This document shows positions 17,179 through 24,816 of a stretch of 64,000 nucleotides of DNA, piece by piece. The notes under the pieces were generated by a model, which was not told the origin of the DNA, ran no database searches, and worked only from the letters and a program-made list of their open reading frames with translations. The translations under genes were made by a program, and so were the position numbers. Source of the DNA: Streptomyces anulatus (GTDB lineage Bacteria > Actinomycetota > Actinomycetes > Streptomycetales > Streptomycetaceae); NCBI RefSeq assembly GCF_014650675.1, contig NZ_BMVK01000011.1, forward strand, positions 1 through 64,000. The letters run 5' to 3'. The stretch's first letter is position 1. Each line of letters begins with the position of its first letter.

Positions 17179-18009
17179 TCAGTCCTTGGCGAGGACGAAC
17201 GACGCTCGTTGGACCGCCTCGCCCGGGGTCTTCGCCTCCAGGAGGTACGTTCCCGGGCCGGCCTTGCCCGCCGGAGGGGTCGCGCAGCCGGGGGCGGACA
17301 GGGTGCGGTTCCAGTCGACCGTGTGGATCACCGTCGCGCCCGCCGGGACCTTCAGGAACAGCGGGCCGGCCGAGGCGGGGCAGTCCTTCGAGGACCAGAT
17401 CGGATCGTCGTCCTCGCCACCGGCCTCGGTGACCGTGAGGACCGCGCTCTTCGGCCCGAGGTCGGCCTTGCACGTGGCCGACGAGGTGTTCTTCGCGATC
17501 AGTTCGAACTTCGGCCGGTCGTCGGGGCCGTAACTGACCTTCGTCCGCAGGCTCAACCGCACCGCGGCGGGCTTGCACTCGGGGAGCGGGGAGCCGGCCG
17601 GGACCTGCTGGCCCGCCGTGCCGCCGCCGCCCGTACCCGAACCGGCCGTGCCCGCACCGCCCGTTGACGCCCCGTCGGACGAAGCGCCGTCGCCCGCACC
17701 GCCGGAGGACGCGCCGGCGCCGCCGTCGGAGCCGCCCGACCCGCCGGAGCCCCCGGAGCCGCCGTTCTCACCCGACTCGTCGCGGCCGCCCGGCTGTTGG
17801 CTGATCGCGGGACCGGAGCCCGAGGGCCCGGGAGTGATCGACTCGACCGGGTCGGAGCCGCCGGACTTGCCGTCGTTCCGGCTTCCTCCACCGCCTCCGG
17901 ACGTCACACCCCAGGCGATCAGCACGGCGAGCAGCGCAACCAGAAGTCCCGCTACCGCCCTTCGTCGCCAGTAGATGCTGGAGGGAAGCGGACCGACCGG
18001 ATTGCGCAT
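17179..18009 (-). CDS. Membrane-anchored extracytoplasmic protein with Gly/Ser linker
   Basis: The 276-residue product has a short basic N-terminus, one membrane span (about 19-36) and a long Gly/Ser/Ala-rich linker (about 38-140) that would cross the wall. A globular C-terminal domain (about 150-276) has four or more cysteines (PECKPAAV, ATCKADLG, KDCPASAG, PGCATPP), which may form disulfides outside. I recognise no characterised domain; the fold looks beta-rich. The ATG at 18009 is chosen over an upstream frame extension because a GGGAT sequence precedes it. It is divergent from mutY. Confidence 0.78.
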   Translation of the reverse strand: MRNPVGPLPSSIYWRRRAVAGLLVALLAVLIAWGVTSGGGGGSRNDGKSGGSDPVESITPGPSGSGPAISQQPGGRDESGENGGSGGSGGSGGSDGGAGASSGGAGDGASSDGASTGGAGTAGSGTGGGGTAGQQVPAGSPLPECKPAAVRLSLRTKVSYGPDDRPKFELIAKNTSSATCKADLGPKSAVLTVTEAGGEDDDPIWSSKDCPASAGPLFLKVPAGATVIHTVDWNRTLSAPGCATPPAGKAGPGTYLLEAKTPGEAVQRASFVLAKD

Positions 18010-18217
18010 AGATCCCACGGCCCGAACTCTACGAGAGATCCGGACCGACTCAGGCCCCACCCGCCGCTCCGGCCGCAAGTTTTGCCGATCATCATCACGG
18101 GGATCCGGTCACAGGGGACAGAACGGGTGGCGTTGTCACCCCCTGGACCGCCTCGTGGGCCGACACCCCCGCGCCCGTGACCGCCGCTCCCGCTTCCGTG
18201 CCAGGATCGTCCGTGCG

Positions 18218-19123
18218 ATGACTGCCATGACTTCGACACAGACGCCCCCCGCCGCCTCCCTCCACACCCCCGTCATCGGGTGGTTCGAGCAGCATGCCCG
18301 CGATCTGCCCTGGCGCCGCCCCGAAGCGGGCGCCTGGGGAGTGATGGTCAGCGAGTTCATGCTGCAGCAGACCCCGGTGAGCCGGGTCCTCCCGGTGTAC
18401 GAACAGTGGCTCGCCCGCTGGCCCCGCCCCGCCGACCTCGCCGCCGAGGCGCCCGGGGAGGCGGTCCGCGCCTGGGGCCGGCTCGGCTACCCGCGCCGTG
18501 CGCTGCGCCTGCACGGGGCCGCGCAGGCGATAACGGAACGGCACGGCGGCGATGTGCCGAGCGAGCACGCCCAGCTGCTGGCGCTGCCCGGGATCGGCGA
18601 GTACACGGCGGCGGCCGTGGCCTCGTTCGCGTACGGACAGCGGCACGCGGTGCTCGACACGAACGTCCGCCGGGTGTTCGCCCGTGCCGCGTCCGGGGTC
18701 CAGTACCCGCCGAACGCGACCACGGCCGCCGAGCGCAAGCTCGCGCGGGCGCTGCTGCCCGAGGAGGACGAACGGGCGGCGCGCTGGGCGGCGGCCACGA
18801 TGGAGCTGGGCGCCCTCGTGTGCACCGCGCGCAACGAGGACTGCGACCGGTGCCCGATCGCCTCGCGGTGTGCCTGGCGGCTGGCCGGGAAGCCCGCGCA
18901 CCAGGGGCCGCCGCGCAAGGGTCAGACGTACGCCGGTACCGACCGCCAGGTGCGCGGGCGGCTGCTGGCGGTGTTGCGGGACTCGGTGAGCCCCGTGGCC
19001 CAGGCCGCGCTGGACGCGGTGTGGGAGGAGCCGGTGCAGCGGGCCCGTGCGCTGGACGGGCTGGTGGCCGACGGGCTGGTCGAGCCGCTGGCCGACGGCC
19101 GGTACCGGCTGCCGATGACCTGA
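18218..19123 (+). CDS. mutY: A/G-specific adenine glycosylase (MutY)
   Basis: Base-excision repair enzyme that removes adenine opposite 8-oxoguanine. The 301-residue product has the helix-hairpin-helix and catalytic aspartate segment (LPGIGEYTAAAVASFAYGQ then AVLDTNVRRV) and the [4Fe-4S] loop C-x6-C-x2-C-x5-C (CTARNEDCDRCPIASRC). The 8-oxoG-recognising C-terminal domain of long MutY proteins is reduced to a ~55-residue tail, which is usual in Streptomyces. Two ATGs (18218 and 18227) are possible; the first is closer to AGGA. Confidence 0.93.
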   Translation: MTAMTSTQTPPAASLHTPVIGWFEQHARDLPWRRPEAGAWGVMVSEFMLQQTPVSRVLPVYEQWLARWPRPADLAAEAPGEAVRAWGRLGYPRRALRLHGAAQAITERHGGDVPSEHAQLLALPGIGEYTAAAVASFAYGQRHAVLDTNVRRVFARAASGVQYPPNATTAAERKLARALLPEEDERAARWAAATMELGALVCTARNEDCDRCPIASRCAWRLAGKPAHQGPPRKGQTYAGTDRQVRGRLLAVLRDSVSPVAQAALDAVWEEPVQRARALDGLVADGLVEPLADGRYRLPMT

Positions 19124-19200
19124 CACCCGGCCCCGAATCCGGCGGCCCTGTCGCCGGTCCCCGGGAAACGTCCTCTCCGGCACTGTTACACAACCGATGG

Positions 19201-19226
19201 GCAGCCGTGCACCGGCCTACGGCTGC
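19201..19226 (+). terminator. Hairpin between mutY and sigE
   Basis: GCAGCCGT (19201-19208) pairs perfectly with ACGGCTGC (19219-19226) around a 10-nt loop, 78 nt after the mutY stop. A weak terminator is the likeliest reading. The remainder of 19124-19341 should contain the sigE promoter. Confidence 0.4.
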
Positions 19227-19341
19227 TCCGCACATCGCCGTGACAACGCCTCCGTAGCGTCTCCGACAGCAGGACGGCCGGACCGCGGAACACCCGCGGC
19301 CCGGGGTGACACGGGGATGTTCGGGGACGGAGGCGGTTGTC

Positions 19342-20013
19342 ATGGCGCAGGGCGAGGTGCTCGCGTTCGAGGACTACGTACGCACACGGCAGGAGGCGCT
19401 GCTGCGCAGCGCACGCCGTCTGGTTCCGGACCCCGTGGATGCCCAGGACCTGCTGCAGACCGCTCTGGTGCGCACCTACGGCCGCTGGGACGGCATCGCC
19501 GACAAGTCCCTGGCCGACGCCTATCTGCGCCGCGTCATGATCAACACCCGTACGGAGTGGTGGCGGGCGCGCAAGCTCGAAGAGGTCCCGACCGAGCAGC
19601 TGCCCGACGCGAGCGTCGAGGACGGCAGTGAGCAGCGCGCCGACCGCGCCCTGTTGATGGACATCCTGGGCATTCTGGCTCCCAAGCAACGCAGCGTCGT
19701 CGTGCTGCGACACTGGGAGCAGATGAGCACGGAGGAGACGGCCGCGGCGCTCGGCATGTCGGCCGGTACGGTCAAGAGCACGCTGCACCGGGCCCTGGCG
19801 CGGCTGCGCCAGGAGCTGGAGAGCCGCGAGCTGGTCAGCCGCGAGGCGGTCGCCCGGGAGACCGGGGGCCACCGGAGCGCGGCGCCGGTCACCTCCGCCC
19901 GTGTCCCCGCCCAGCGGTCGCCGGTGACGACGGTGCCGGGGGCGAGGGCACACACACCGGCGCAGCGGAACGGGCGTCACGACGAGCGGGGGATGGAGCG
20001 GTGCGCGGCCTGA
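19342..20013 (+). CDS. sigE: ECF sigma factor SigE (cell-envelope stress)
   Basis: In Streptomyces SigE directs the cell-envelope stress response and is induced through CseBC by muropeptide or antibiotic damage. The 223-residue product has region 2 (DPVDAQDLLQTALVRTYGRW, YLRRVMINTRTEWWR) and region 4 (LAPKQRSVVVLRHWEQMSTEETAAALGMSAGTVKSTLHRALARLR). It lacks an adjacent anti-sigma gene, consistent with transcriptional control by CseB. The ATG follows GGAGG. The C-terminal tail after region 4 is long (about 60 residues), longer than I recall for the S. coelicolor protein, but still ends ERCAA. Confidence 0.95.
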   Translation: MAQGEVLAFEDYVRTRQEALLRSARRLVPDPVDAQDLLQTALVRTYGRWDGIADKSLADAYLRRVMINTRTEWWRARKLEEVPTEQLPDASVEDGSEQRADRALLMDILGILAPKQRSVVVLRHWEQMSTEETAAALGMSAGTVKSTLHRALARLRQELESRELVSREAVARETGGHRSAAPVTSARVPAQRSPVTTVPGARAHTPAQRNGRHDERGMERCAA

Positions 20014-20870
20014 GCGGCAGCAGCGGTGTCGGGGGCGGCTTCGGGGACGACTCCCCGGGCAGCCCTTCCGGGAGCGGCCCTGCCTCGAGTGACTCCTCCT
20101 TGAGTGGTTCCGGGGGATCGGACGACGGCGACGACCCGGGGAGATCGGGCCGGAGCCGGGGATTCCGGAGCGGTATGGCGGCGGGTGGCACGGCCTTGGC
20201 CGGACTCGTCGCCTTCGGGCTGTTCGGCGTCGGCTGCTCCACGGGCGGCACCGGCACCCGCGACGAGGGCCCCGCCGGGAGTCAGCCGGTCGCCCAGATC
20301 ACCCCCCGGGCCACCCCTTCCGGCACGACCCCGCCCGTCAGGCGGGTCGACGCCGTGCGGCTCCTCCAGGACGACCCCAAGGTGGGCGAGCAGGTCAGGG
20401 ACGGGCTCAAGCCCTGCGCGGGCAAGGCCTATCCGATCGACACCTCCTACGGGTCGATGACCGGCGGCCGGGCCGCCGACGTGGTGGTCAACGTGATGAG
20501 CTGCGCCGACTCGGTGGGCGTCGGAACGTATGTGTACCGGGCGGACGGCGACGGCTCGTACAAGAACGTCTTCGCGGCCGAGGTCCCCGCCGTCTACGGA
20601 ACGATCGACCGGGGCGACCTGGTGGTGACGACCCAGGTCTACGGGTCGAAGGATCCGCTGGCGTACCCGTCCGGCTCGGAGGTGGTCACCTACCGTTGGG
20701 CGAGCGACCGCTTCACCGAGCACGACCGGGTGCACAACGACTTCAGCCGTGCCGTCGAGGGCACGGACAGCGAGCTTCCGGTGCAGTCGGAGCCGATGGA
20801 ACCGGTGGAACCGGTAGAGCCGGTGGAGCCTGCTCCGTCGGACACGCCGGCGGAGCAGAGCAGGAATTGA
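20001..20870 (+). CDS. cseA: CseA lipoprotein, negative modulator of the SigE system
   Basis: Second gene of the sigE-cseABC operon; in S. coelicolor the CseA lipoprotein dampens the response. The 289-residue product starts at GTG inside the end of sigE (13-nt overlap). It has a long Ser/Gly/Asp-rich cytoplasmic-type N-terminus (~1-52), then a hydrophobic signal ending in a lipobox-like LFGVGC near residue 78. The mature part (about 110-260) is likely outside the membrane. It ends with a PMEPVEPVEPVEP micro-repeat made by 9-nt DNA repeats (about 20800-20835). The unusually long N-region before the signal makes the true start uncertain. Confidence 0.88.
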   Translation: MRGLSGSSGVGGGFGDDSPGSPSGSGPASSDSSLSGSGGSDDGDDPGRSGRSRGFRSGMAAGGTALAGLVAFGLFGVGCSTGGTGTRDEGPAGSQPVAQITPRATPSGTTPPVRRVDAVRLLQDDPKVGEQVRDGLKPCAGKAYPIDTSYGSMTGGRAADVVVNVMSCADSVGVGTYVYRADGDGSYKNVFAAEVPAVYGTIDRGDLVVTTQVYGSKDPLAYPSGSEVVTYRWASDRFTEHDRVHNDFSRAVEGTDSELPVQSEPMEPVEPVEPVEPAPSDTPAEQSRN

Positions 20871-20934
20871 ACCCCGGCAGGAACGACGTCGTGCCGGTGG
20901 AACCGGGCGGGAACGGAAAGCGAGAAGCAGCCCC

Positions 20935-21648
20935 ATGGCCGAGACCCACGTCCTCTTCGTCGAGGACGACGACGTCATCCGCGAGGCCACCCAGCTCGCC
21001 CTGGAACGGGTCGGCTTCACGGTCACCGCGATGCCCGACGGGCTCTCCGGTCTGGAGGCGTTCCGCGCCGACCGGCCGGACATCGCCCTGCTCGACGTGA
21101 TGGTGCCGGGCCTGGACGGGGTGAGCCTGTGCCGCCGTATCCGCGACGAGTCGACCGTCCCGGTGATCATGCTCTCCGCGCGGGCCGACTCGATCGATGT
21201 GGTGCTCGGCCTGGAGGCCGGGGCCGACGACTACGTCACCAAGCCGTTCGACGGCGCGGTCCTGGTAGCGCGCATCCGGGCGGTGCTGCGCCGCTTCGGC
21301 CACGCGGCCGGGCCGGACGGGCCGGGCCGCGGCGGTGCGGAGGAGGAGGCCGGGGCGTTCGGCGGGGTGCTGGTCTTCGGCGATCTGGAGGTCGACACGG
21401 ACGGCATGGAGGTCCGGCGCGCCGGCGAGCAGGTGGCGCTGACGCCCACCGAGATGCGGCTGCTGCTGGAGTTCTCGTCCGCGCCGGGCACCGTCCTGTC
21501 CCGCGACAAGCTCCTGGAGCGGGTCTGGGACTACGGCTGGGGCGGTGACACCCGGGTCGTGGACGTCCATGTCCAGCGGCTGCGCACCAAGATCGGCCAG
21601 GACCGGATCGATACGGTCCGCGGCTTCGGCTACAAGCTGCGCGGATGA
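20935..21648 (+). CDS. cseB: Response regulator CseB (OmpR family)
   Basis: Receives phosphate from CseC and activates the sigE promoter. The 237-residue product has a receiver domain with acidic pocket EDDD (near 9-12), phospho-acceptor Asp54 (LLDVMVPGLDG), conserved Ser/Lys switch residues (MLSARAD, TKPFDG) and a winged-helix DNA-binding domain (about 145-235, LTPTEMRLLLEF...VVDVHVQRLRTKIG). It overlaps cseC by ATGA. Confidence 0.96.
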   Translation: MAETHVLFVEDDDVIREATQLALERVGFTVTAMPDGLSGLEAFRADRPDIALLDVMVPGLDGVSLCRRIRDESTVPVIMLSARADSIDVVLGLEAGADDYVTKPFDGAVLVARIRAVLRRFGHAAGPDGPGRGGAEEEAGAFGGVLVFGDLEVDTDGMEVRRAGEQVALTPTEMRLLLEFSSAPGTVLSRDKLLERVWDYGWGGDTRVVDVHVQRLRTKIGQDRIDTVRGFGYKLRG

Positions 21649-22982
21649 AGCGACTGGCCCTGCGGACCGGAGTCCGCTGGAAGATCAGCATCGCCATCGC
21701 GGCGGTCGGCGCGCTCATCGCGGTGGCGCTGAGCCTCGTGGTGCACAACGCGGCCCGCGTCTCGATGATCGAGAACGCCCGCGAGGTGCAGCTGGAGCGG
21801 CTGCTGGGCGCCCAGCGCTTCTACGAGGCGACGAGCATGCAGAAGGGCGGGCCGAAATTCGGGGCGAAGCTCAACGACCCGACGATCCCGCCGAGCCTGC
21901 GCGACGAGGTCCGCAAGAACCGCCGGGCCACCCATGTGACGCAGGCACCCGACGGGGTCCCCGAGGTCTGGGCGGCGGTTCCGCTGGCAGGCGGGGACGT
22001 GCTCTCGCTGCACTCCCGGTTCGCGGACCGCTCCGCCACGATCATGGACGACCTGGACCGGGCCCTGATCATCGGCTCGGTCTCGGTGGTCTTCGGCGGC
22101 TGCGCGCTCGGGGTCCTCATCGGCGGCCAGCTCTCGCGCCGGCTGCGCAAGGCGGCGGCAGCGGCGGGCCGGGTCGCCCAGGGGCAGACGGACGTACGGG
22201 TCAGGGAGGCCGTCGGCGGGGTCGTCCGCGACGAGACCGACGAGCTGGCGCGGGCGGTCGACGCGCTGACCGACGCGTTGAACGAGCGGATCGAGGCGGA
22301 GCGCCGGGTCACCGCGGATATCGCCCATGAGCTGCGTACCCCGGTGACCGGGCTGCTCACGGCGGCCGAGCTGCTGCCGCCGGGCCGCCCCACCGAGCTG
22401 GTACGGGACCGGGCCCAGGCGATGCGGACGCTGGTCGAGGACGTGCTGGAGGTGGCCCGCCTGGACAGCGCGTCGGAGCGGGCCGAACTCCAGATGCTGC
22501 CGCTCGGCGAGTTCGTCAGCCGCCGGATCGGGCTGCTGAACCCCGAGGTGACCGTGCGGGTGGTGCACGAGTCGTGGGTCTCCACCGATCCGCGCCGGCT
22601 GGAGCGCATCCTCGGCAATCTGCTCGGGAACGCCGCCAAGCACGGCTCGACCCCGGTGGAGGTCACCGTCGAGGGCCGGGTGGTGCGGGTCCGCGACCAC
22701 GGTCCGGGGTTCCCGGAGGAGCTCCTGCGGGACGGGCCGAGCCGGTTCCGTACCGGAAGCATGGACCGGGCCGGGCACGGGCACGGGCTCGGGCTGACGA
22801 TCGCGGCGGGCCAGGCGAGGGTGCTGGGGGCCCGGCTGACCTTCCGCAACGCGGCGCCCTCGGGTGCGGCGGAGGGCACGGGCGGGGCGATCGCGGTGCT
22901 GTGGCTGCCGGAGCACGCGCCGACGGACACCGGGAGCTTCCCGGTGCTGCGGATGGCGGACCAGCGGCAGGCGTCGGACTGA
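21645..22982 (+). CDS. cseC: Sensor histidine kinase CseC
   Basis: Membrane sensor of the CseBC pair. The 445-residue protein has a first membrane span (~12-31), an extracytoplasmic sensing loop of about 105 residues and a second span (~139-161). A HAMP linker, the H-box with His228 (IAHELRTPVTGLL), the N-box (LGNLLGNAAKHG) and G-boxes (VRDHGPGFPEE, GHGHGLGL) follow. Its start codon overlaps the cseB stop (ATGA), so the two are made together. Confidence 0.95.
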   Translation: MKRLALRTGVRWKISIAIAAVGALIAVALSLVVHNAARVSMIENAREVQLERLLGAQRFYEATSMQKGGPKFGAKLNDPTIPPSLRDEVRKNRRATHVTQAPDGVPEVWAAVPLAGGDVLSLHSRFADRSATIMDDLDRALIIGSVSVVFGGCALGVLIGGQLSRRLRKAAAAAGRVAQGQTDVRVREAVGGVVRDETDELARAVDALTDALNERIEAERRVTADIAHELRTPVTGLLTAAELLPPGRPTELVRDRAQAMRTLVEDVLEVARLDSASERAELQMLPLGEFVSRRIGLLNPEVTVRVVHESWVSTDPRRLERILGNLLGNAAKHGSTPVEVTVEGRVVRVRDHGPGFPEELLRDGPSRFRTGSMDRAGHGHGLGLTIAAGQARVLGARLTFRNAAPSGAAEGTGGAIAVLWLPEHAPTDTGSFPVLRMADQRQASD

Positions 22983-22993
22983 GCCGTACGCCG

Positions 22994-23067
22994 GTCGGGC
23001 ACCCGTCGGCACCCCGTCGGGCACGCATCGGGCACGCACCGGGCACGCACGGGGCACGCATCGGGCT
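22994..23067. repeat. Short (C)GGGCACGCA(T/C) micro-repeat after cseC
   Basis: Several head-to-tail copies of a roughly 10-11 nt GGGCACGCA-type sequence lie just past the cseC stop. This looks like slippage-prone low-complexity DNA; no gene is present in 22983-23244. Confidence 0.6.
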
Positions 23068-23204
23068 GCGGGAACGCCGACGGCGACCCCGAGGAGTGAG
23101 CCGTGAGGCTGTCCTCGACGTCGCCGTCGGACGGGTGACCCGGGCGCACGCCCCGGGTACCGGGGTGTAACGGGTCCACTGACTCTTTTCGGTTGTGCTG
23201 CTCG

Positions 23205-23223
23205 CCCGCCGGGTCCCGGCGGG
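23205..23223. terminator. Bidirectional hairpin between cseC and the M23 peptidase gene
   Basis: CCCGCCGGG (23205-23213) and CCCGGCGGG (23215-23223) form a very GC-rich stem in the gap between two convergent genes. It would serve both. Confidence 0.5.
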
Positions 23224-23244
23224 TGGGCGGTTACGCCGGCCGGA

Positions 23245-23961
23245 TCAGATGGAGACGTGCACCGAGCGGAGGAACGCGGCCGGGTTCAGCGCCGAGCCGT
23301 AGTTCGGGCTGGTGCGGATCTCGAAGTGCAGGTGCGGGCCGCTGGAGTTTCCGGTGTTGCCGGACAGGGCGATCTTCTGGCCCGTCTTCACGGTCTGGCC
23401 GATCTTCACGTTGACCTTCGACAGGTGCGCGTACTGCGAGTACTTGCCGTTGGAGTGCTTGATCACGACGGCGTTGCCGTACGCGGGGCCGTCGCCGGCG
23501 CCGTTCGGGCCGGCCTTCACGACGGTGCCCTTGTGGGCGGCCACGACGTCGGTGCCGACCGGCACGGCGAAGTCCTGGCCGGAGTGCTTGGCGGCCCAGC
23601 GGGCGCCACCGGTGCCGTAGCTGGCGCTCAGCGTGTACTTCTTGACCGGGGACTTCCAGGAGGCGGCGTTCTTCTTCGCGGCCTTCTTCTTGTCCTCGGC
23701 CTTCTTCTTCGCGTCGGAGGCCTTCTTCGCGGAGGCCTTCTTGGCCGCGTCGGCGGCCTTGCCCTGCGCGGTCGCCTGCTGGGCGACGGAGTCGGCGGCC
23801 GTGGCGGCGGCGAGGGGAGCGGCAGCGGCTTCACTGCCGCTGGACGCGAACGCCGATCCGGCACCCAGCACCACGGACGCTCCCAGGCCGGCGGCCAGGA
23901 CGGCGCCACGGACGCGGAAGGCGGACGGGCGGATGGTGTGCTGGTTCGTTGCGCGCTTCAT
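23245..23961 (-). CDS. Secreted M23 (LytM-type) metallopeptidase
   Basis: Predicted cell-wall endopeptidase acting outside the membrane. The 238-residue precursor has a signal peptide (about 1-40, hydrophobic AVLAAGLGASVVLGAGSAFA), an Ala/Lys-rich helical segment (about 60-105) that may bind the wall or anionic polymers, and a C-terminal M23 domain. Zinc ligands are seen in HSGQDFAVPVG and HLHFE. The ATG at 23961 follows GGAGG; an upstream frame extension to 24057 has no support. It is next to the SigE envelope-stress operon. Confidence 0.93.
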   Translation of the reverse strand: MKRATNQHTIRPSAFRVRGAVLAAGLGASVVLGAGSAFASSGSEAAAAPLAAATAADSVAQQATAQGKAADAAKKASAKKASDAKKKAEDKKKAAKKNAASWKSPVKKYTLSASYGTGGARWAAKHSGQDFAVPVGTDVVAAHKGTVVKAGPNGAGDGPAYGNAVVIKHSNGKYSQYAHLSKVNVKIGQTVKTGQKIALSGNTGNSSGPHLHFEIRTSPNYGSALNPAAFLRSVHVSI

Positions 23962-24417
23962 ACGAGGAAGTCCTCCGAAGGTGAGTGGACCCGGCGTGCT
24001 GTCCGGGCTTGCTCCACCTTGGTAACCCGCACCCCCGCCGGTGCTCAAACACCCCATCTACGAAGAAAAGCCGTAGAGGGGGCCGGGGGAATTCGTCGCG
24101 CTTGTCCCCCTGTGAGGAGTCGGCGCGGGCTACGAAATCCTTCGCGCGGAAGACGTTTAACGCCTGCTCCATGGGCCCTTTTCCGGACATGGCACCGCGA
24201 AAGGGCTGTATCGCCCAGAGCCTCGAAAGGGCCTGCCGCCGCCGGGCCGAAGGTCCCGCGGCCGATCACGGCGCTTTCTCCTAGCCCGGGTAGTAGGCCT
24301 GTTTCGGGCTGTGCGCCTTGTCACCGCCGGTGGGACCTAAGTCCTTCCGATTCGGGACCTTCGGCCTGCTACTTCACTACGCTGACGGGAAAGCGGCACC
24401 GCACCCCGGGGGACCCC
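23962..24417. other. 456-nt divergent intergenic region
   Basis: It separates the leftward M23 gene from the rightward Trypco2 gene and holds no credible ORF. One interrupted hairpin is visible at 24052-24082 (CCCC-TCTACG pairing with CGTAGA-GGGG, 9-nt loop), in the M23 leader. The segment is less GC-rich than its surroundings. I could not place a confident promoter for either gene, and the c-di-AMP riboswitch signature expected for some Streptomyces wall hydrolases is not seen. Confidence 0.5.
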
Positions 24418-24816
24418 ATGACGGCCGAGAACACCCACGCGCTGGACGGCATCGAGCTCGCCGATGCCGTCGCGTCCATCCGCAACCAGCTCATCGACGC
24501 GGCGACCCGGGCCACGGACCACCCGGTCTCCTTCGCGGTCGGCGACATCCAGATGGAGTTCACCCTCGAACTGCGCCGGGAGGCCAAGGCGGGCGGCAAG
24601 GTGAAGGCCTGGGTGGTCGAGGCGGGCGCGGACGCCGCCCGCACCACGGGCCGCACGCACAAGGTGGCCTTCACCCTGACCCCGCGCAACGCCGCCACGG
24701 GCGAGGCGTGGGAGATCGGGACGGAGGACGACGGGTCCACGGCGGGGTTCGGCGGGAGCACAGCAGAGGACGACGGGTCCACGGCGGGGTTCGGCGAGGG
24801 GTCCGCCCGCGCGTGA
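24418..24816 (+). CDS. Trypco2-domain protein (trypsin-co-occurring)
   Basis: The 132-residue product matches the small trypsin-co-occurring (Trypco2/CU044_2847-type) proteins, which are found beside trypsin-like proteases fused to STAND or effector domains. The conserved part (about 5-100) starts with a helix (GIELADAVASIRNQLIDAATRA) and then a four-strand sheet (VSFAVGDIQMEFTLELRR, KVKAWVVEAGAD, KVAFTLTPRN). The tail is low-complexity, with a duplicated DDGSTAGFG unit. The ATG follows GGGGGA. Its stop overlaps the next GTG start (GTGA), tying it to the protease-NACHT protein as one system. Confidence 0.82.
   Translation: MTAENTHALDGIELADAVASIRNQLIDAATRATDHPVSFAVGDIQMEFTLELRREAKAGGKVKAWVVEAGADAARTTGRTHKVAFTLTPRNAATGEAWEIGTEDDGSTAGFGGSTAEDDGSTAGFGEGSARA

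Noticed and set aside
16823..17667. Several rightward frames with repeated PSSNAG and RPQTPDG peptides
   Set aside because: They are translations of the 80-nt repeat array read through into the antisense of the secreted protein gene.
19124..19341. SigE-type autoregulatory promoter before sigE
   Set aside because: Several AAC triplets occur, but none has CGTC at the 16-17 nt spacing required, so no site is called.
23962..24417. c-di-AMP (ydaO-type) riboswitch before the M23 peptidase gene
   Set aside because: Some Streptomyces wall hydrolases have it, but the conserved ACCCGACAGCTAAC-type segment and the flanking helices are not found here.
24318..24812. Longer N-terminus for the trypsin-NACHT protein starting at 24318
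   Set aside because: It would be out of frame over the whole Trypco2 gene; the GTGA overlap at 24813 is a far better start.
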